Shown here: piece by piece, positions 34,772 through 43,653 of the stretch
How the letters are laid out: every line of letters begins with the position of its first letter
Position numbering within the stretch: position 1 is the stretch's first letter
Source of the DNA: Flavobacterium hibernum
GTDB taxonomy: Bacteria > Bacteroidota > Bacteroidia > Flavobacteriales > Flavobacteriaceae
Length of the DNA stretch: 64,000 nucleotides
Reading direction: 5' to 3'
Assembly (NCBI RefSeq): GCF_000832125.1
Contig: NZ_JPRK01000015.1
Span: 62,001-126,000, forward strand
Program-made: the position numbers and the translations under genes
Notes under the pieces: generated by a model
Databases searched by the model: none
What the model saw: the letters and a program-made list of their open reading frames with translations, nothing else
What the model was told of the DNA's origin: nothing

Positions 34772-35812
34772 ATGGATAAAAAGTACACAATTAAGGATAT
34801 AGCAAAAATGGCTGGAGTTTCTAAAGGAACTGTAGACAGAGTTTTGCATAATAGAGGAAAAGTTTCTCCAACGGCATTAGACAAAATCAATGAAGTCTTA
34901 AATGTTATTGACTACGAACCCAACTTAATTGCTCGTAATTTAAAAAACACAAAAGTATATCGTATTTGTGTTTTACTTCCAGATCCCGAAATCGATCCTT
35001 ACTGGCTTCCATGTGTTAACGGAATTCAGGAAGCTATTACCGAATTTAAGGCTTACGGTGTTATTATCGAAACTCACTATTTTAATCCGGAAAGTACGAA
35101 GTCGTTTTTGCATACTAACGAAACCATTATCAAAAAATCGCCCGATGCGGTTTTAATTGCTCCATTATTTCACAAAGAAACTTTAGGAATAGTAAAGCAA
35201 TACGACGAATTGAATATTATGGTGAATACTTTTAATAATCAAATCGAAGGCGAATCTATCAAAAGTTTTGTTGGCCAGGATTTAAATAAAAGCGGACGTG
35301 TTGCTGCCAGTTTAATGAATCTTATTATTACTGAAGGACAAATTGCAATTATCCATATTGACGAAAGCCTTAAAAATGCAGTTCACATGCAGGAAAAAGA
35401 AAAGGGTTTTAGAAATTATTTTGACGAAAAAAAGATTCCAGGTTTTCCTATAACGACTTTAAAGTTAAAGCACCCAAATGTTGAGAGTAAATTCTCTACT
35501 TTTTTAGAAGAAAATCCAAACTTGAAAGGAATTTTTATAACAACTTCTAAGGCCTATCAGATTGCTTCGATTTTAGCGCCTTTAAAAAATAAAAAAATTG
35601 CCATTATTGGTTACGATTTAGTCGAAAAAAATGTAAACTTCTTAAATCAGGGATTGGTACATTTTTTAATTCACCAAAACCAAAAAAGACAAGCCTATTT
35701 AGGCGTTAGTACTTTAGTGGAGCATTTTTTATTTAGAAAAGACATTCCTGAAACTATTCTGCTGCCAATTGACATTATCAATGTAGAGAATGCCTCTTTT
35801 TATGTGTCGTAA
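34772..35812 (+). CDS. LacI-family transcriptional regulator
   Basis: A 346-residue regulator. Residues about 4-50 form the LacI helix-turn-helix and hinge (YTIKDIAKMAGVSKGTVDRVLHNRGKVS). From about 60 to 340 is a periplasmic-binding-protein-like sensor domain (ICVLLPDPEIDPYWLPCVNGIQEAI ... GIFITTSKAYQIASIL ... IAIIGYDLV). It probably binds a sugar or sugar phosphate. It is divergent from the kinase operon. Three copies of a paired operator with central CG in the window are its likely targets. The operator position upstream of -33 suggests that it activates; a repressor role is possible. Confidence 0.9.
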   Translation: MDKKYTIKDIAKMAGVSKGTVDRVLHNRGKVSPTALDKINEVLNVIDYEPNLIARNLKNTKVYRICVLLPDPEIDPYWLPCVNGIQEAITEFKAYGVIIETHYFNPESTKSFLHTNETIIKKSPDAVLIAPLFHKETLGIVKQYDELNIMVNTFNNQIEGESIKSFVGQDLNKSGRVAASLMNLIITEGQIAIIHIDESLKNAVHMQEKEKGFRNYFDEKKIPGFPITTLKLKHPNVESKFSTFLEENPNLKGIFITTSKAYQIASILAPLKNKKIAIIGYDLVEKNVNFLNQGLVHFLIHQNQKRQAYLGVSTLVEHFLFRKDIPETILLPIDIINVENASFYVS

Positions 35813-35869
35813 GAATATAGCACGCTGATTTTTTGTTTCTCTCAAAGTTTTTTTTTAAAAGCTATAATT

Positions 35870-36034
35870 TGTCATTTCGACCGAACGGAGAAATCACAAA
35901 GCTATTCCTAATAGTAAAAAAGACTCCTATATGTCATCTCGACGCAAGGAGAGATCACACTCGAAAATCGACAAAGATTGGCGATTTTCTGTGAGTCATT
36001 TCTAGTGCGATTTCTCCCTTCAGTCGAAATGACA
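35870..36034. repeat. Composite GTCATTTCGAC-type palindromic repeat
   Basis: TGTCATTTCGACCGAACGGA starts a partial unit at 35870. A second unit from about 35934 (GTCATCTCGACGCAAGGAGA) pairs with the inverted copy CTCCCTTCAGTCGAAATGAC ending at 36034. The same family occurs at 47734-47822 and 55366-55465. It lies between the convergent lacI and CBM9-like genes. Confidence 0.8.
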
Positions 36035-36048
36035 ATTTTGTGTTCAAG

Positions 36049-36096
36049 CTTTGTACCTCTGAACCTTTGAACCTTTGAGCCTCTGAACCTTTGAAT
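36049..36096. repeat. Six degenerate 8-base tandem units
   Basis: CTTTGTAC, CTCTGAAC, CTTTGAAC, CTTTGAGC, CTCTGAAC and CTTTGAAT follow each other without a gap, ending a few bases before the stop of the CBM9-like gene. Confidence 0.75.
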
Positions 36097-36103
36097 CTTC
36101 CCC

Positions 36104-36739
36104 CTACAACAACCTAAACTTCCCAAATGAAGAAGCAATATGAAAGTTTGGTGTTTCGGTATTTGGATTTACCCACGAAATCCAGGTTGGCTCATATTCT
36201 TGTTTTTCGTTTTTAGAAAACTTGGCTCTATAAACTCCCGCTTCAATAATATTATCCTCAATTAAGTTTAACTCTCGTAAGGATTGAATGCTAATTCTAC
36301 CTTCGACAGTAAATGAAATTTCGTCTTTGGATGTTTTTATATCCAGATCTTTTTTAGGCCATTTCCAATCAAAATCAAAATCTTTATTAGGATGCGCTTT
36401 AAAATCCATTAATCTACCCGAAGCATCCATTTCCAGACAGAAATAAGGATTTAGAGATTCATTTTTTCGAAAAAACAACTCTACTCTATCAGAATTTCCA
36501 ATACTATCAAAACTGTCATCTTTTTGATCCAAATAAACATCTGTATCAAAAACTCTAAAATTGAAAAAGAAATTTTCAAGATTCCAAAGTGCTCTAAATT
36601 CAATTTTCAAAATAGGATCTTCATTCCAGGCAGAACAAAAATCGGTTAAACAATTTGCTTTCTCAAAAAAAGAACCATTCAAACTTTCATTAAAATTGAT
36701 ATGATTTTCACTCACTAATTTCACTTGATATTCTTTCAT
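36104..36739 (-). CDS. Carbohydrate-binding family 9-like protein
   Basis: A 211-residue protein without signal peptide or membrane segment. FRALWNLENFFFNFRVFDTDV, DRVELFFRKNE, YFCLEMDASGRLMDFKA and the C-terminal SSFGKFRLL match the CBM9-like/DOMON beta-sandwich seen in many Bacteroidota glycan loci. Whether it binds sugar has not been shown for this type. The lack of a signal suggests a cytoplasmic role or a missed export route. It is divergent from susC1, convergent with lacI, and separated from the former by 700 bases that contain module 2. Confidence 0.78.
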   Translation of the reverse strand: MKEYQVKLVSENHINFNESLNGSFFEKANCLTDFCSAWNEDPILKIEFRALWNLENFFFNFRVFDTDVYLDQKDDSFDSIGNSDRVELFFRKNESLNPYFCLEMDASGRLMDFKAHPNKDFDFDWKWPKKDLDIKTSKDEISFTVEGRISIQSLRELNLIEDNIIEAGVYRAKFSKNEKQEYEPTWISWVNPNTETPNFHIASSFGKFRLL

Positions 36740-37438
36740 AATTAAACTGTTAATTTTTGTTAATTTTTTATTTTTAGAAAAGAGAGAGACAAATCAAAAT
36801 ACTACCTTTTCTTGTTAGATTTTTACCGCTTTACGAAAGTACTCTAAAACGTAAGAAAAAAAAATCTCTGATTACTGAAATATATTTTTACAAACCTCCA
36901 TTTATTAGTAAGAAAAACGATAATAAAACACTATTTAATTAGTATCAAACACACTTTTACATTAGTAAATTCCTAACATTTTACAACATCTTCTAACATT
37001 CTTATTACATTTTAAACTTTGCCTTAAAAAAAAGCCAAAAACAAGAACTCATTTATCTGTCAAATATTTTACTATAATCATACGAATTTAAGTTAAAAAA
37101 AACATTTCACACAAATTTATGTGCTCGAGAACATAAATTTCGTGTGTTCGAGCACATTTTTCATGTTTTTTCTTGTTTAATAAAAATATAATCAATAGTT
37201 TCGTCAGGTAATAATCTTAAAACTAAGTTAAATAAGTTCTTTTTTAACAGAATTTAATCCTTCGAAAACGAGTAAAAGTGGCGGAAATACAACAAAAAAA
37301 GAAATCAGGTATCTTTTTTTTAAACCATTTGGAAAGGCGATGAATTAAAAACCAAAAAAAAATAACGCAACAAAAAAGAAATCAAAAACTTACAAACAAA
37401 AAAAAACAAATTAATCATTAACCAAACCCAATTTAAGT
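36740..37438. other. Long intergenic region before susC1
   Basis: A stretch of 699 bases with no gene. Module 2 lies at 37120-37203. From 37210 to 37438 it should be a 5' leader of about 229 bases for susC1, rich in A-runs near the start codon. I see no -7 element for the CBM9-like gene on the other strand and no further clear structure. Confidence 0.4.
37120..37203 (+). promoter_or_regulatory. Operator-promoter module 2 (susC1)
   Basis: TGTGCTCGAGAACA (37120-37133), 9 bases, TGTGTTCGAGCACA (37143-37156), 16 bases, TTG (37173-37175), 20 bases, TAGTTTCG (37196-37203). Spacing and 14-mers equal those of modules 1 and 3, while the 9-base linker differs. Confidence 0.9.
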
Positions 37439-40400
37439 ATGAAATTATTAACCCAAAAAAAACCTAGAGATTTTCGGATTAACAATCTAGCTAGTAAAGA
37501 AATTAAACTCACACTTCTTTCGCTATTAGTTTTTACATTTCAAGCTTCTGCGGCTTCGTCAATAGAAACATCAACTAAAGACAATACCACTTTGTTTTTT
37601 GAAAAAACGGTGAAAGGAAAAGTTACAGATCAAAATGGACTTCCAATTGCGGGGGCAAATGTTATTCTGAAAGGTACTTCTACAGGCGTTCAAACGGATG
37701 TTGATGGAAGTTTTGCTATTACTGTTCCAGATAATGCTACTAAGCTTATCATTACTTACATTGGTATGGAAGATCAGGAAGTAGCTATCACGGCTTCTCC
37801 TCTAAAAATTGTCATGAAAGAGGTTGGACAAAAATTAGAAGAAGTAGTAATTGGATACGGAAAGTCTAAGAAAAAAGATCTTACCGGTTCTGTAAGTTCT
37901 ATTGGTAAAGACAACTTAAACTTGGGTGGAACGATTGCCAATGTTGGACAAGCTTTGCAAGGTCGTGCTTCTGGAGTTCAGGTACAACAAAACAGTTATG
38001 CTCCGGGAAGTAGCCCATCGATTGTAATTAGAGGAGGAAACTCTCTTAATACTTCGAACGCGCCTTTGTATGTTGTTGATGGATTTATTACTAGTACCGG
38101 TGCACAAATTAGTCCAAACGATATCGAGAATATTCAGATTTTGAAAGATGCTTCGTCTACCGCTATTTATGGTGCTCGAGGTGGAAATGGGGTAATTTTA
38201 ATTACTACTAAAAAAGGAAAATCTGGAAAAATGCAAATTGAAGCAGAGATTTCTGATGGTTTTCAAAACATCATCAAAGAACCTTCTTTGTTAAACGGAC
38301 AGCAATATGCTGACATTCAAAATGCTATTGCTAAAGAAAACGGAAGACCTCCAGTTTTCCCTGCAAGTTTTCCGGTAGCCAATACCAATTGGTTTAAAGC
38401 AGCAACACGTCCGGGTGAGGTTTTAAACAGAACGATTAACTTTAGCGGAAGCGATAAAACTTCTAAATTCTTTCTTTCCGGAAACTATTTAAAACAAACT
38501 GGTGCATTAGAAAATACCGATTTTACAAGATATTCTGTGAGAACGGGTGCTGAGAAAAAATTTAGTGATAAATTAACTATCGGCGTTAACATTTATGGTG
38601 CTGCAAGTGAAGGTCATAACAGTGATTTTGGCGATAATATTCTATCTCCTATGTACTCACTACAAACTGCTGCGCCTAATCTTCCTATTTATAATGCAGA
38701 TGGAACTTATTACAAATATCTAGGAAGAGATAATGCTTTAGCACTTTTACTGGAACCAACTGATCACACTATTAACAGATTGGTAAACGGTAATATGTTT
38801 ATGGATTATGAAATCATAAAAGGTTTAACGTACCATTTTGGTGCAGGATCTGAGTGGCAGGAAAACATTCAAGGTAAATATACTCCTAGAACATTGGTTG
38901 CAGGAGCGGCTCTTAACGGAACTGGTTCTGAAGAAAACAAAACTTATTTTAGATGGAGTACGGAGCAATATTTAACGTATAAATTTACCGTAAAAGAGAG
39001 ACACGCCATTTCGGCAATGATTGGTACATCAAACCAAAAAGATACTTACGAAAGAATGAAAGCTTCTGGTTCTGGTTTTTCTAATGACTTGCTAACGTAT
39101 TACAATCTTCAAGGTGCAGCGGTTTATTTGAAACCTGAAACTGAGAAAACAGAAACTAAACTGACTTCTTATTTTGGTCGTTTAAACTATGGTTTTGATG
39201 ATAAATACTTGCTTTCTTTCACGATAAGAAAAGATGGTTCGTCTCGTTTTGGACCAAACAATAAATTCGGAATTTTCCCTTCTGGAGCAATTGCCTGGAA
39301 AATGTCTAACGAATCTTTTATTCAAAAATTAAACACTTTCTCTGATCTTAAATTAAGAGTAAGTTACGGTCTTACAGGTAATGACGGTATTGGTGATTAT
39401 GCTTATATGAACCGTTTAACTTCTTGGGGAGTAACAATTGGCGAAGGTAATTTTGTGGGTGGTACTGAACCAGCAAACTTAGCAAACCCGAACCTAAAAT
39501 GGGAACAAACAGCTCAAACTAACATTGGTTTAGATATGGGTTTCTTTAATGACAAACTTACTGCTACAATAGATGTGTACGAAAAAAGAACTACAGATGC
39601 TCTTTTAAATGTTCCTGTTGGTGGATGGTGGGGATTTGATACACAAAGAATCAACTCTGGAATAATTCAAAATAGAGGTATCGAGTTGGGTATTACAAGC
39701 ACAAATTTCAGAAATGACAAATTTACTTGGACCACATCATTAAATATGGCGTATAACAAACAAGAAATTATCTCGCTTGCTGATAATGTAAAAATCATTA
39801 GCACAAACACTTCTAACCCAAGTGGTACTGTTTCTGGACAAGAATTTACAAGACTAGTTCCTGGTAAAGAAATGGGCGAATTATTTGGATATAAATATGC
39901 AGGAGTAATAAAAACCGGAGAAACATACGCAGCTCAGCCACTTTCTGTAGCGGGAGATCCAAAATATGTTGATGTTAATGGAGACGGAATTATCAATGCT
40001 GATGACAGAACGTATTTAGGAAATTCAACTCCGCACTACACTGCTGGTTTGAATAATGATTTTAGATACGGAAATTTTGATTTGAATATCTTCTTTCAAG
40101 GTGCTTTTGATTATTCAGTTTACAACATGACCAAAATGGTTGGTGAATCATCTACAAGTACAGATGCCTTAAACCGTTGGGTTGCCGGAACAAATGAAAA
40201 CACTGATATTCCTAGAGATGGATACTACAAAAGCAAATACGGAAGCTACGTAAACTCAAAGTTTGTTGAAGATGCTTCATACATTCGTTTGAAAAACGTT
40301 TCGATTGGATATTCTATTCCGGAAAGTCTTTTAAAACCAACAAAATTTATAGATAGTATCAGATTGTATGCTATTGGACAAAATTTATTAACGATCACCA

Positions 40401-40543
40401 ATTATTCTGGAAACGATCCTGAGATAAACGGACACTTTACTGCTGATAGCCCAACTAAACAAAACTTAGGTGGAGGAATCGATTTTAACTCATTCCCAGC
40501 TTCTAGAACCTTTATTTTAGGAATAAAAGTCGCAATTCACTAG
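37439..40543 (+). CDS. SusC/RagA-type TonB-dependent outer-membrane transporter 1
   Basis: A 1034-residue receptor that imports oligosaccharides with its SusD partner. It has a long N-terminal signal region (about 1-40), a CarboxypepD_reg-like domain (about 56-130; VKGKVTDQNGLPIAGANVILKG), a TonB box region near EEVVIGYGK, the plug (about 135-255, with VVDGFITSTGAQISPNDIENIQILKDASSTAIYG) and a large beta-barrel to the C-terminus (FPASRTFILGIKVAIH). The length and motifs are complete. It is preceded by module 2 and followed after 37 bases by its susD partner. Confidence 0.95.
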   Translation: MKLLTQKKPRDFRINNLASKEIKLTLLSLLVFTFQASAASSIETSTKDNTTLFFEKTVKGKVTDQNGLPIAGANVILKGTSTGVQTDVDGSFAITVPDNATKLIITYIGMEDQEVAITASPLKIVMKEVGQKLEEVVIGYGKSKKKDLTGSVSSIGKDNLNLGGTIANVGQALQGRASGVQVQQNSYAPGSSPSIVIRGGNSLNTSNAPLYVVDGFITSTGAQISPNDIENIQILKDASSTAIYGARGGNGVILITTKKGKSGKMQIEAEISDGFQNIIKEPSLLNGQQYADIQNAIAKENGRPPVFPASFPVANTNWFKAATRPGEVLNRTINFSGSDKTSKFFLSGNYLKQTGALENTDFTRYSVRTGAEKKFSDKLTIGVNIYGAASEGHNSDFGDNILSPMYSLQTAAPNLPIYNADGTYYKYLGRDNALALLLEPTDHTINRLVNGNMFMDYEIIKGLTYHFGAGSEWQENIQGKYTPRTLVAGAALNGTGSEENKTYFRWSTEQYLTYKFTVKERHAISAMIGTSNQKDTYERMKASGSGFSNDLLTYYNLQGAAVYLKPETEKTETKLTSYFGRLNYGFDDKYLLSFTIRKDGSSRFGPNNKFGIFPSGAIAWKMSNESFIQKLNTFSDLKLRVSYGLTGNDGIGDYAYMNRLTSWGVTIGEGNFVGGTEPANLANPNLKWEQTAQTNIGLDMGFFNDKLTATIDVYEKRTTDALLNVPVGGWWGFDTQRINSGIIQNRGIELGITSTNFRNDKFTWTTSLNMAYNKQEIISLADNVKIISTNTSNPSGTVSGQEFTRLVPGKEMGELFGYKYAGVIKTGETYAAQPLSVAGDPKYVDVNGDGIINADDRTYLGNSTPHYTAGLNNDFRYGNFDLNIFFQGAFDYSVYNMTKMVGESSTSTDALNRWVAGTNENTDIPRDGYYKSKYGSYVNSKFVEDASYIRLKNVSIGYSIPESLLKPTKFIDSIRLYAIGQNLLTITNYSGNDPEINGHFTADSPTKQNLGGGIDFNSFPASRTFILGIKVAIH

Positions 40544-40580
40544 TCTAAAAAGCTTTTTTAGTAACACTAAATTTATTAAA

Positions 40581-42092
40581 ATGAAAAAATATACAATTCT
40601 ATTACTTTTACTTACCGCCGGTGCACAAATTTCGTGCAATCAGGATCTTGATCCTACGGTATATAGTAATTTAACCAACACCAACGGGTACCAAACCAAA
40701 TCGGATGCCGTTGCAGCGATCAACTCAATTTATGGTCGATTAAAAGGGCCATCTGTAGGAGATAACTTTTCGTACTGGGCAACACGTCACTTTGCTTTGA
40801 CAGATATTGCTACAGATTTAGGACATTGCCAATTTGGTGGAGATCCGGGACAATTGTCTTTAGGAACCTGGAGTTCGACAAATGGTTTGCTTAAAGAAGA
40901 CTGGAATGCGATGTATAAACTGATTGCGAATGCCAATAGTGCTATTTTTAACATTACACCAATGACAGGTATTACGGCAGCAGAAAAAGCACAATTTATA
41001 GCCGAAGCCAAGTTTTTAAGAGCATCAGCTTATATGGATTTAACAGATGCTTGGGGACCGGTAATTTTGATTACAGAAGCCAACTTAGGAAATCCGGGGT
41101 ATTTAGATCAAACGCCTCCATCATCTGTAGAAGAAATTGATGCTTTCATAATTAAACAATTAAATGAAGCTGCCGATGTTTTACCAGTAAACTACAAACA
41201 AAATGCAATTTACAGTACAAACGATGTAGGTCGTGCAACAAAAGGTGCAGCACTTACTTTATTGGCAAAACTATACTTACGCGCTCACGATTGGCCAAAA
41301 GTTGCTACTTTGACACAACAAGTAATGAACTTAAACGAGTACAGCCTTTTTCCAACTTACTTAGGTTTGTTTAAAGAAAGTAACAAATGGTGCAGTGAAA
41401 ATATCTTTTCATCATTAAGTGATGCGAATACAAACGGAACTGAATTATTAAATCACTTTGGACCAACAGATCACCCGGTTGTACAAAACAGATGGCAGTA
41501 TTATACTGTAAACTGGGATTTCTACAACACTTTTGGCGATGAAGATGATAGAAAAAAATGTTTCTTTCCAGAATTTATGGGTAGCGATGGTTTATTGCAC
41601 AAACAAGCACCAACTTTGGGAGCTCAGCCACCAGCAGGCGTACTTTATATGCCAGACGTTGCAACTAGAAAATATGCCGATGATGAAACGACAACGTATT
41701 ATGACGGTCACAGTGTAAACATTTTACGTTATGCAGATGTTTTATTAAGCAGAGCCGAAGCCTTAAACGAAATTAGTGGGCCAACTCAGGAAGCAATTGA
41801 TCTTATTAACCGAGTTAAAGGAAGATCACACGCAAAACTTCTGATTTTAGCAAATTACACACAAGCTACTTTGAGAGATGCAATTTTGCAAGAAAGAGGA
41901 TGGGAACTTTTCTACGAAGGAAAACGTCGCGCCGATTTAATTAGAATGAACAAATACGATGTTCTTGTAAATGCATATCACCTTAGAGTTGGTGAAGCTG
42001 CACAAGTTAAAATGCCACAAAACAAATATTATACATACCCACAAAGTCAGGTCGATCTTAACCCTAAGTTAAGTAATGCTGATAGACAATAA
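40581..42092 (+). CDS. SusD/RagB-type glycan-binding lipoprotein 1
   Basis: A 503-residue surface lipoprotein that captures glycan and covers the SusC1 barrel. The lipobox is at AGAQISC with C19. The SusD helical fold shows AEAKFLRASAYMDLTDAWGPV, the TPR-like KGAALTLLAKLYLRAHDW and the C-terminal LRYADVLLSRAEALNEI plus ERGWELFYEGKRRADLIRM. Co-transcribed with susC1; a strong terminator-like hairpin follows. Confidence 0.95.
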   Translation: MKKYTILLLLLTAGAQISCNQDLDPTVYSNLTNTNGYQTKSDAVAAINSIYGRLKGPSVGDNFSYWATRHFALTDIATDLGHCQFGGDPGQLSLGTWSSTNGLLKEDWNAMYKLIANANSAIFNITPMTGITAAEKAQFIAEAKFLRASAYMDLTDAWGPVILITEANLGNPGYLDQTPPSSVEEIDAFIIKQLNEAADVLPVNYKQNAIYSTNDVGRATKGAALTLLAKLYLRAHDWPKVATLTQQVMNLNEYSLFPTYLGLFKESNKWCSENIFSSLSDANTNGTELLNHFGPTDHPVVQNRWQYYTVNWDFYNTFGDEDDRKKCFFPEFMGSDGLLHKQAPTLGAQPPAGVLYMPDVATRKYADDETTTYYDGHSVNILRYADVLLSRAEALNEISGPTQEAIDLINRVKGRSHAKLLILANYTQATLRDAILQERGWELFYEGKRRADLIRMNKYDVLVNAYHLRVGEAAQVKMPQNKYYTYPQSQVDLNPKLSNADRQ

Positions 42093-42101
42093 AGAATGCT
42101 A

Positions 42102-42145
42102 AATCAGGAATAGGCAGTTTTATACTGCCTGTTCTTGATTTTTTA
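42102..42145 (+). terminator. Terminator or attenuator behind susD1
   Basis: A 17-bp nearly perfect stem (42102-42118 with 42124-42140) and 5-base loop is followed by TTTTTT. It probably lowers expression of the enzyme genes downstream relative to susCD1. Confidence 0.8.
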
Positions 42146-42188
42146 TACAAAAAAAGTACTTTTCTGTTTCATTAAAGAAGCCTTTCAA

Positions 42189-43592
42189 ATGATCAAAAAA
42201 ATAGCAATAAAATGGAGTTTTATTTTAGCACTACTTACAATCGTAAGCTGTTCTAAAAATCAAATCAAGAATATCATTATTGGGATTCATGGCAACAACG
42301 AATTGAAAATTCAAATCGATGTTACTACGAATGACGATGTACAGGTATTTGCAGAATATTGGTCTGATAAAAATGGACAAAAAAATAAAATAACTACTCC
42401 GATTTCAAAAAAAGGTCTTACCCACTCCTTAGTGTTAATCAATATCACGCCCGAAACCAATTACAATTATCAGTTAGTAACCGTTCAGAGACAAGAAAAA
42501 AACACCAGTAAAGTATACACATTCAAATCTCGAACATTGCCAGAATGGCTACAAAAACAATTTAAAGCAAATATTCCAAAACCAGAACTTTTACCTCAAA
42601 ACTTCAAAAAAGGTTTTATGCTTTTGGCCAAAAGAGAAACGCCTGGAGTTGCTTACATTGTAGATTACAAAGGCAATTTAAGATGGTATCATACAGTTGA
42701 AGGAACAGGTTTTAAAGTTACCCATTTTACAAAAGAACAAAGCATTATTGCTATTCTTGGAAAAAATGATGAACCAACAAGTTACGGAAGCGAAATTCTG
42801 GAACTTAATTTACAAGGCGATACTTTAACGCATATTAAAAAAGGACAAGGCGATTTTAAACAAGTCATTCATCATGAAATCATAAAAAAATCGGCAAACG
42901 AAATTGTAACCTTAACCGTCGATCAAAAAATTATGGATTTAACTTCTATTGGAGGAAAAAAGAATGATACGATCAACGGAGATGGGATTCAAATTTTGGA
43001 CAAAAAAGGAAAACAAATATGGAAATGGAGCGTCTTTGACGATTTAGATCCTTTAAAAGATAAAGCTTTATTAAAAACAAAAAAAGACTGGACACACGCC
43101 AACAGCCTGAATTATGATAAAGATGGAAATTTTCTAATCTCTTTTTACAACAACGGTCAAATTTGGAAAGTAGACTCTAAAACCGGAAAAGTAATCTGGA
43201 AATTAGGAAAAGGCGGAAATATGAATATGTCTAAAGACACTGATTTCTCTCAGGCACACGCCGCACATATTAACCAAGACGGAAGTTTACTCTTTTTTGA
43301 TAATGGAGTCGATAAAAAACAATCATCGGTTTTTGCCCTAAAAGTAGATGAAAAAGGAAAAAACGTAAAATTGGATTTTCACATCAACTTGCCAAAAGAC
43401 ATTTATAATGACCGAATGGGAAGTGCCTATATGATTGATAAAGAAACTGTTTTGGTTTGTTGCTCAAAAAGACACATCACAGTTTTAACCAATAAAAAAG
43501 GAGTATTACTTTGGGCTTTAGAGTCTGAAATTCCTCCTTATCGCACAGAGTTTATTCCGGAAGAAAACATGAAACCTTTTCTTTTAAATTAA
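42189..43592 (+). CDS. Arylsulfotransferase (ASST)-like lipoprotein
   Basis: A 467-residue lipoprotein (lipobox TIVSC, C22) with a beta-propeller-like body. The stretch DWTHANSLNYDKDGNFLIS, with H303, and the earlier HHEI (H228/H229) and later AHAAHINQDGS match the His-containing blades of PAPS-independent aryl-sulfate sulfotransferases. Those periplasmic enzymes move sulfate from one phenolic ester to another acceptor through a sulfo-histidine. In a glycan locus it could alter sulfate groups on the substrate, but homologues of unknown function are common. An in-frame TTG at 42135 lies inside the terminator, so the ATG at 42189 is used. Confidence 0.75.
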   Translation: MIKKIAIKWSFILALLTIVSCSKNQIKNIIIGIHGNNELKIQIDVTTNDDVQVFAEYWSDKNGQKNKITTPISKKGLTHSLVLINITPETNYNYQLVTVQRQEKNTSKVYTFKSRTLPEWLQKQFKANIPKPELLPQNFKKGFMLLAKRETPGVAYIVDYKGNLRWYHTVEGTGFKVTHFTKEQSIIAILGKNDEPTSYGSEILELNLQGDTLTHIKKGQGDFKQVIHHEIIKKSANEIVTLTVDQKIMDLTSIGGKKNDTINGDGIQILDKKGKQIWKWSVFDDLDPLKDKALLKTKKDWTHANSLNYDKDGNFLISFYNNGQIWKVDSKTGKVIWKLGKGGNMNMSKDTDFSQAHAAHINQDGSLLFFDNGVDKKQSSVFALKVDEKGKNVKLDFHINLPKDIYNDRMGSAYMIDKETVLVCCSKRHITVLTNKKGVLLWALESEIPPYRTEFIPEENMKPFLLN

Positions 43593-43653
43593 AAAACATT
43601 GACATTCCTAATCCCTTTTTATTATTTCGAATGTCAGATTAAAATTTTCAACC

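Noticed and set aside
35908..36138. A 76-codon reverse frame overlapping the CBM9-like gene end
   Set aside because: It reads across the palindromic repeat and the 8-base tandem units; the protein is repeat-derived (QRFRGSKVQRFRG).
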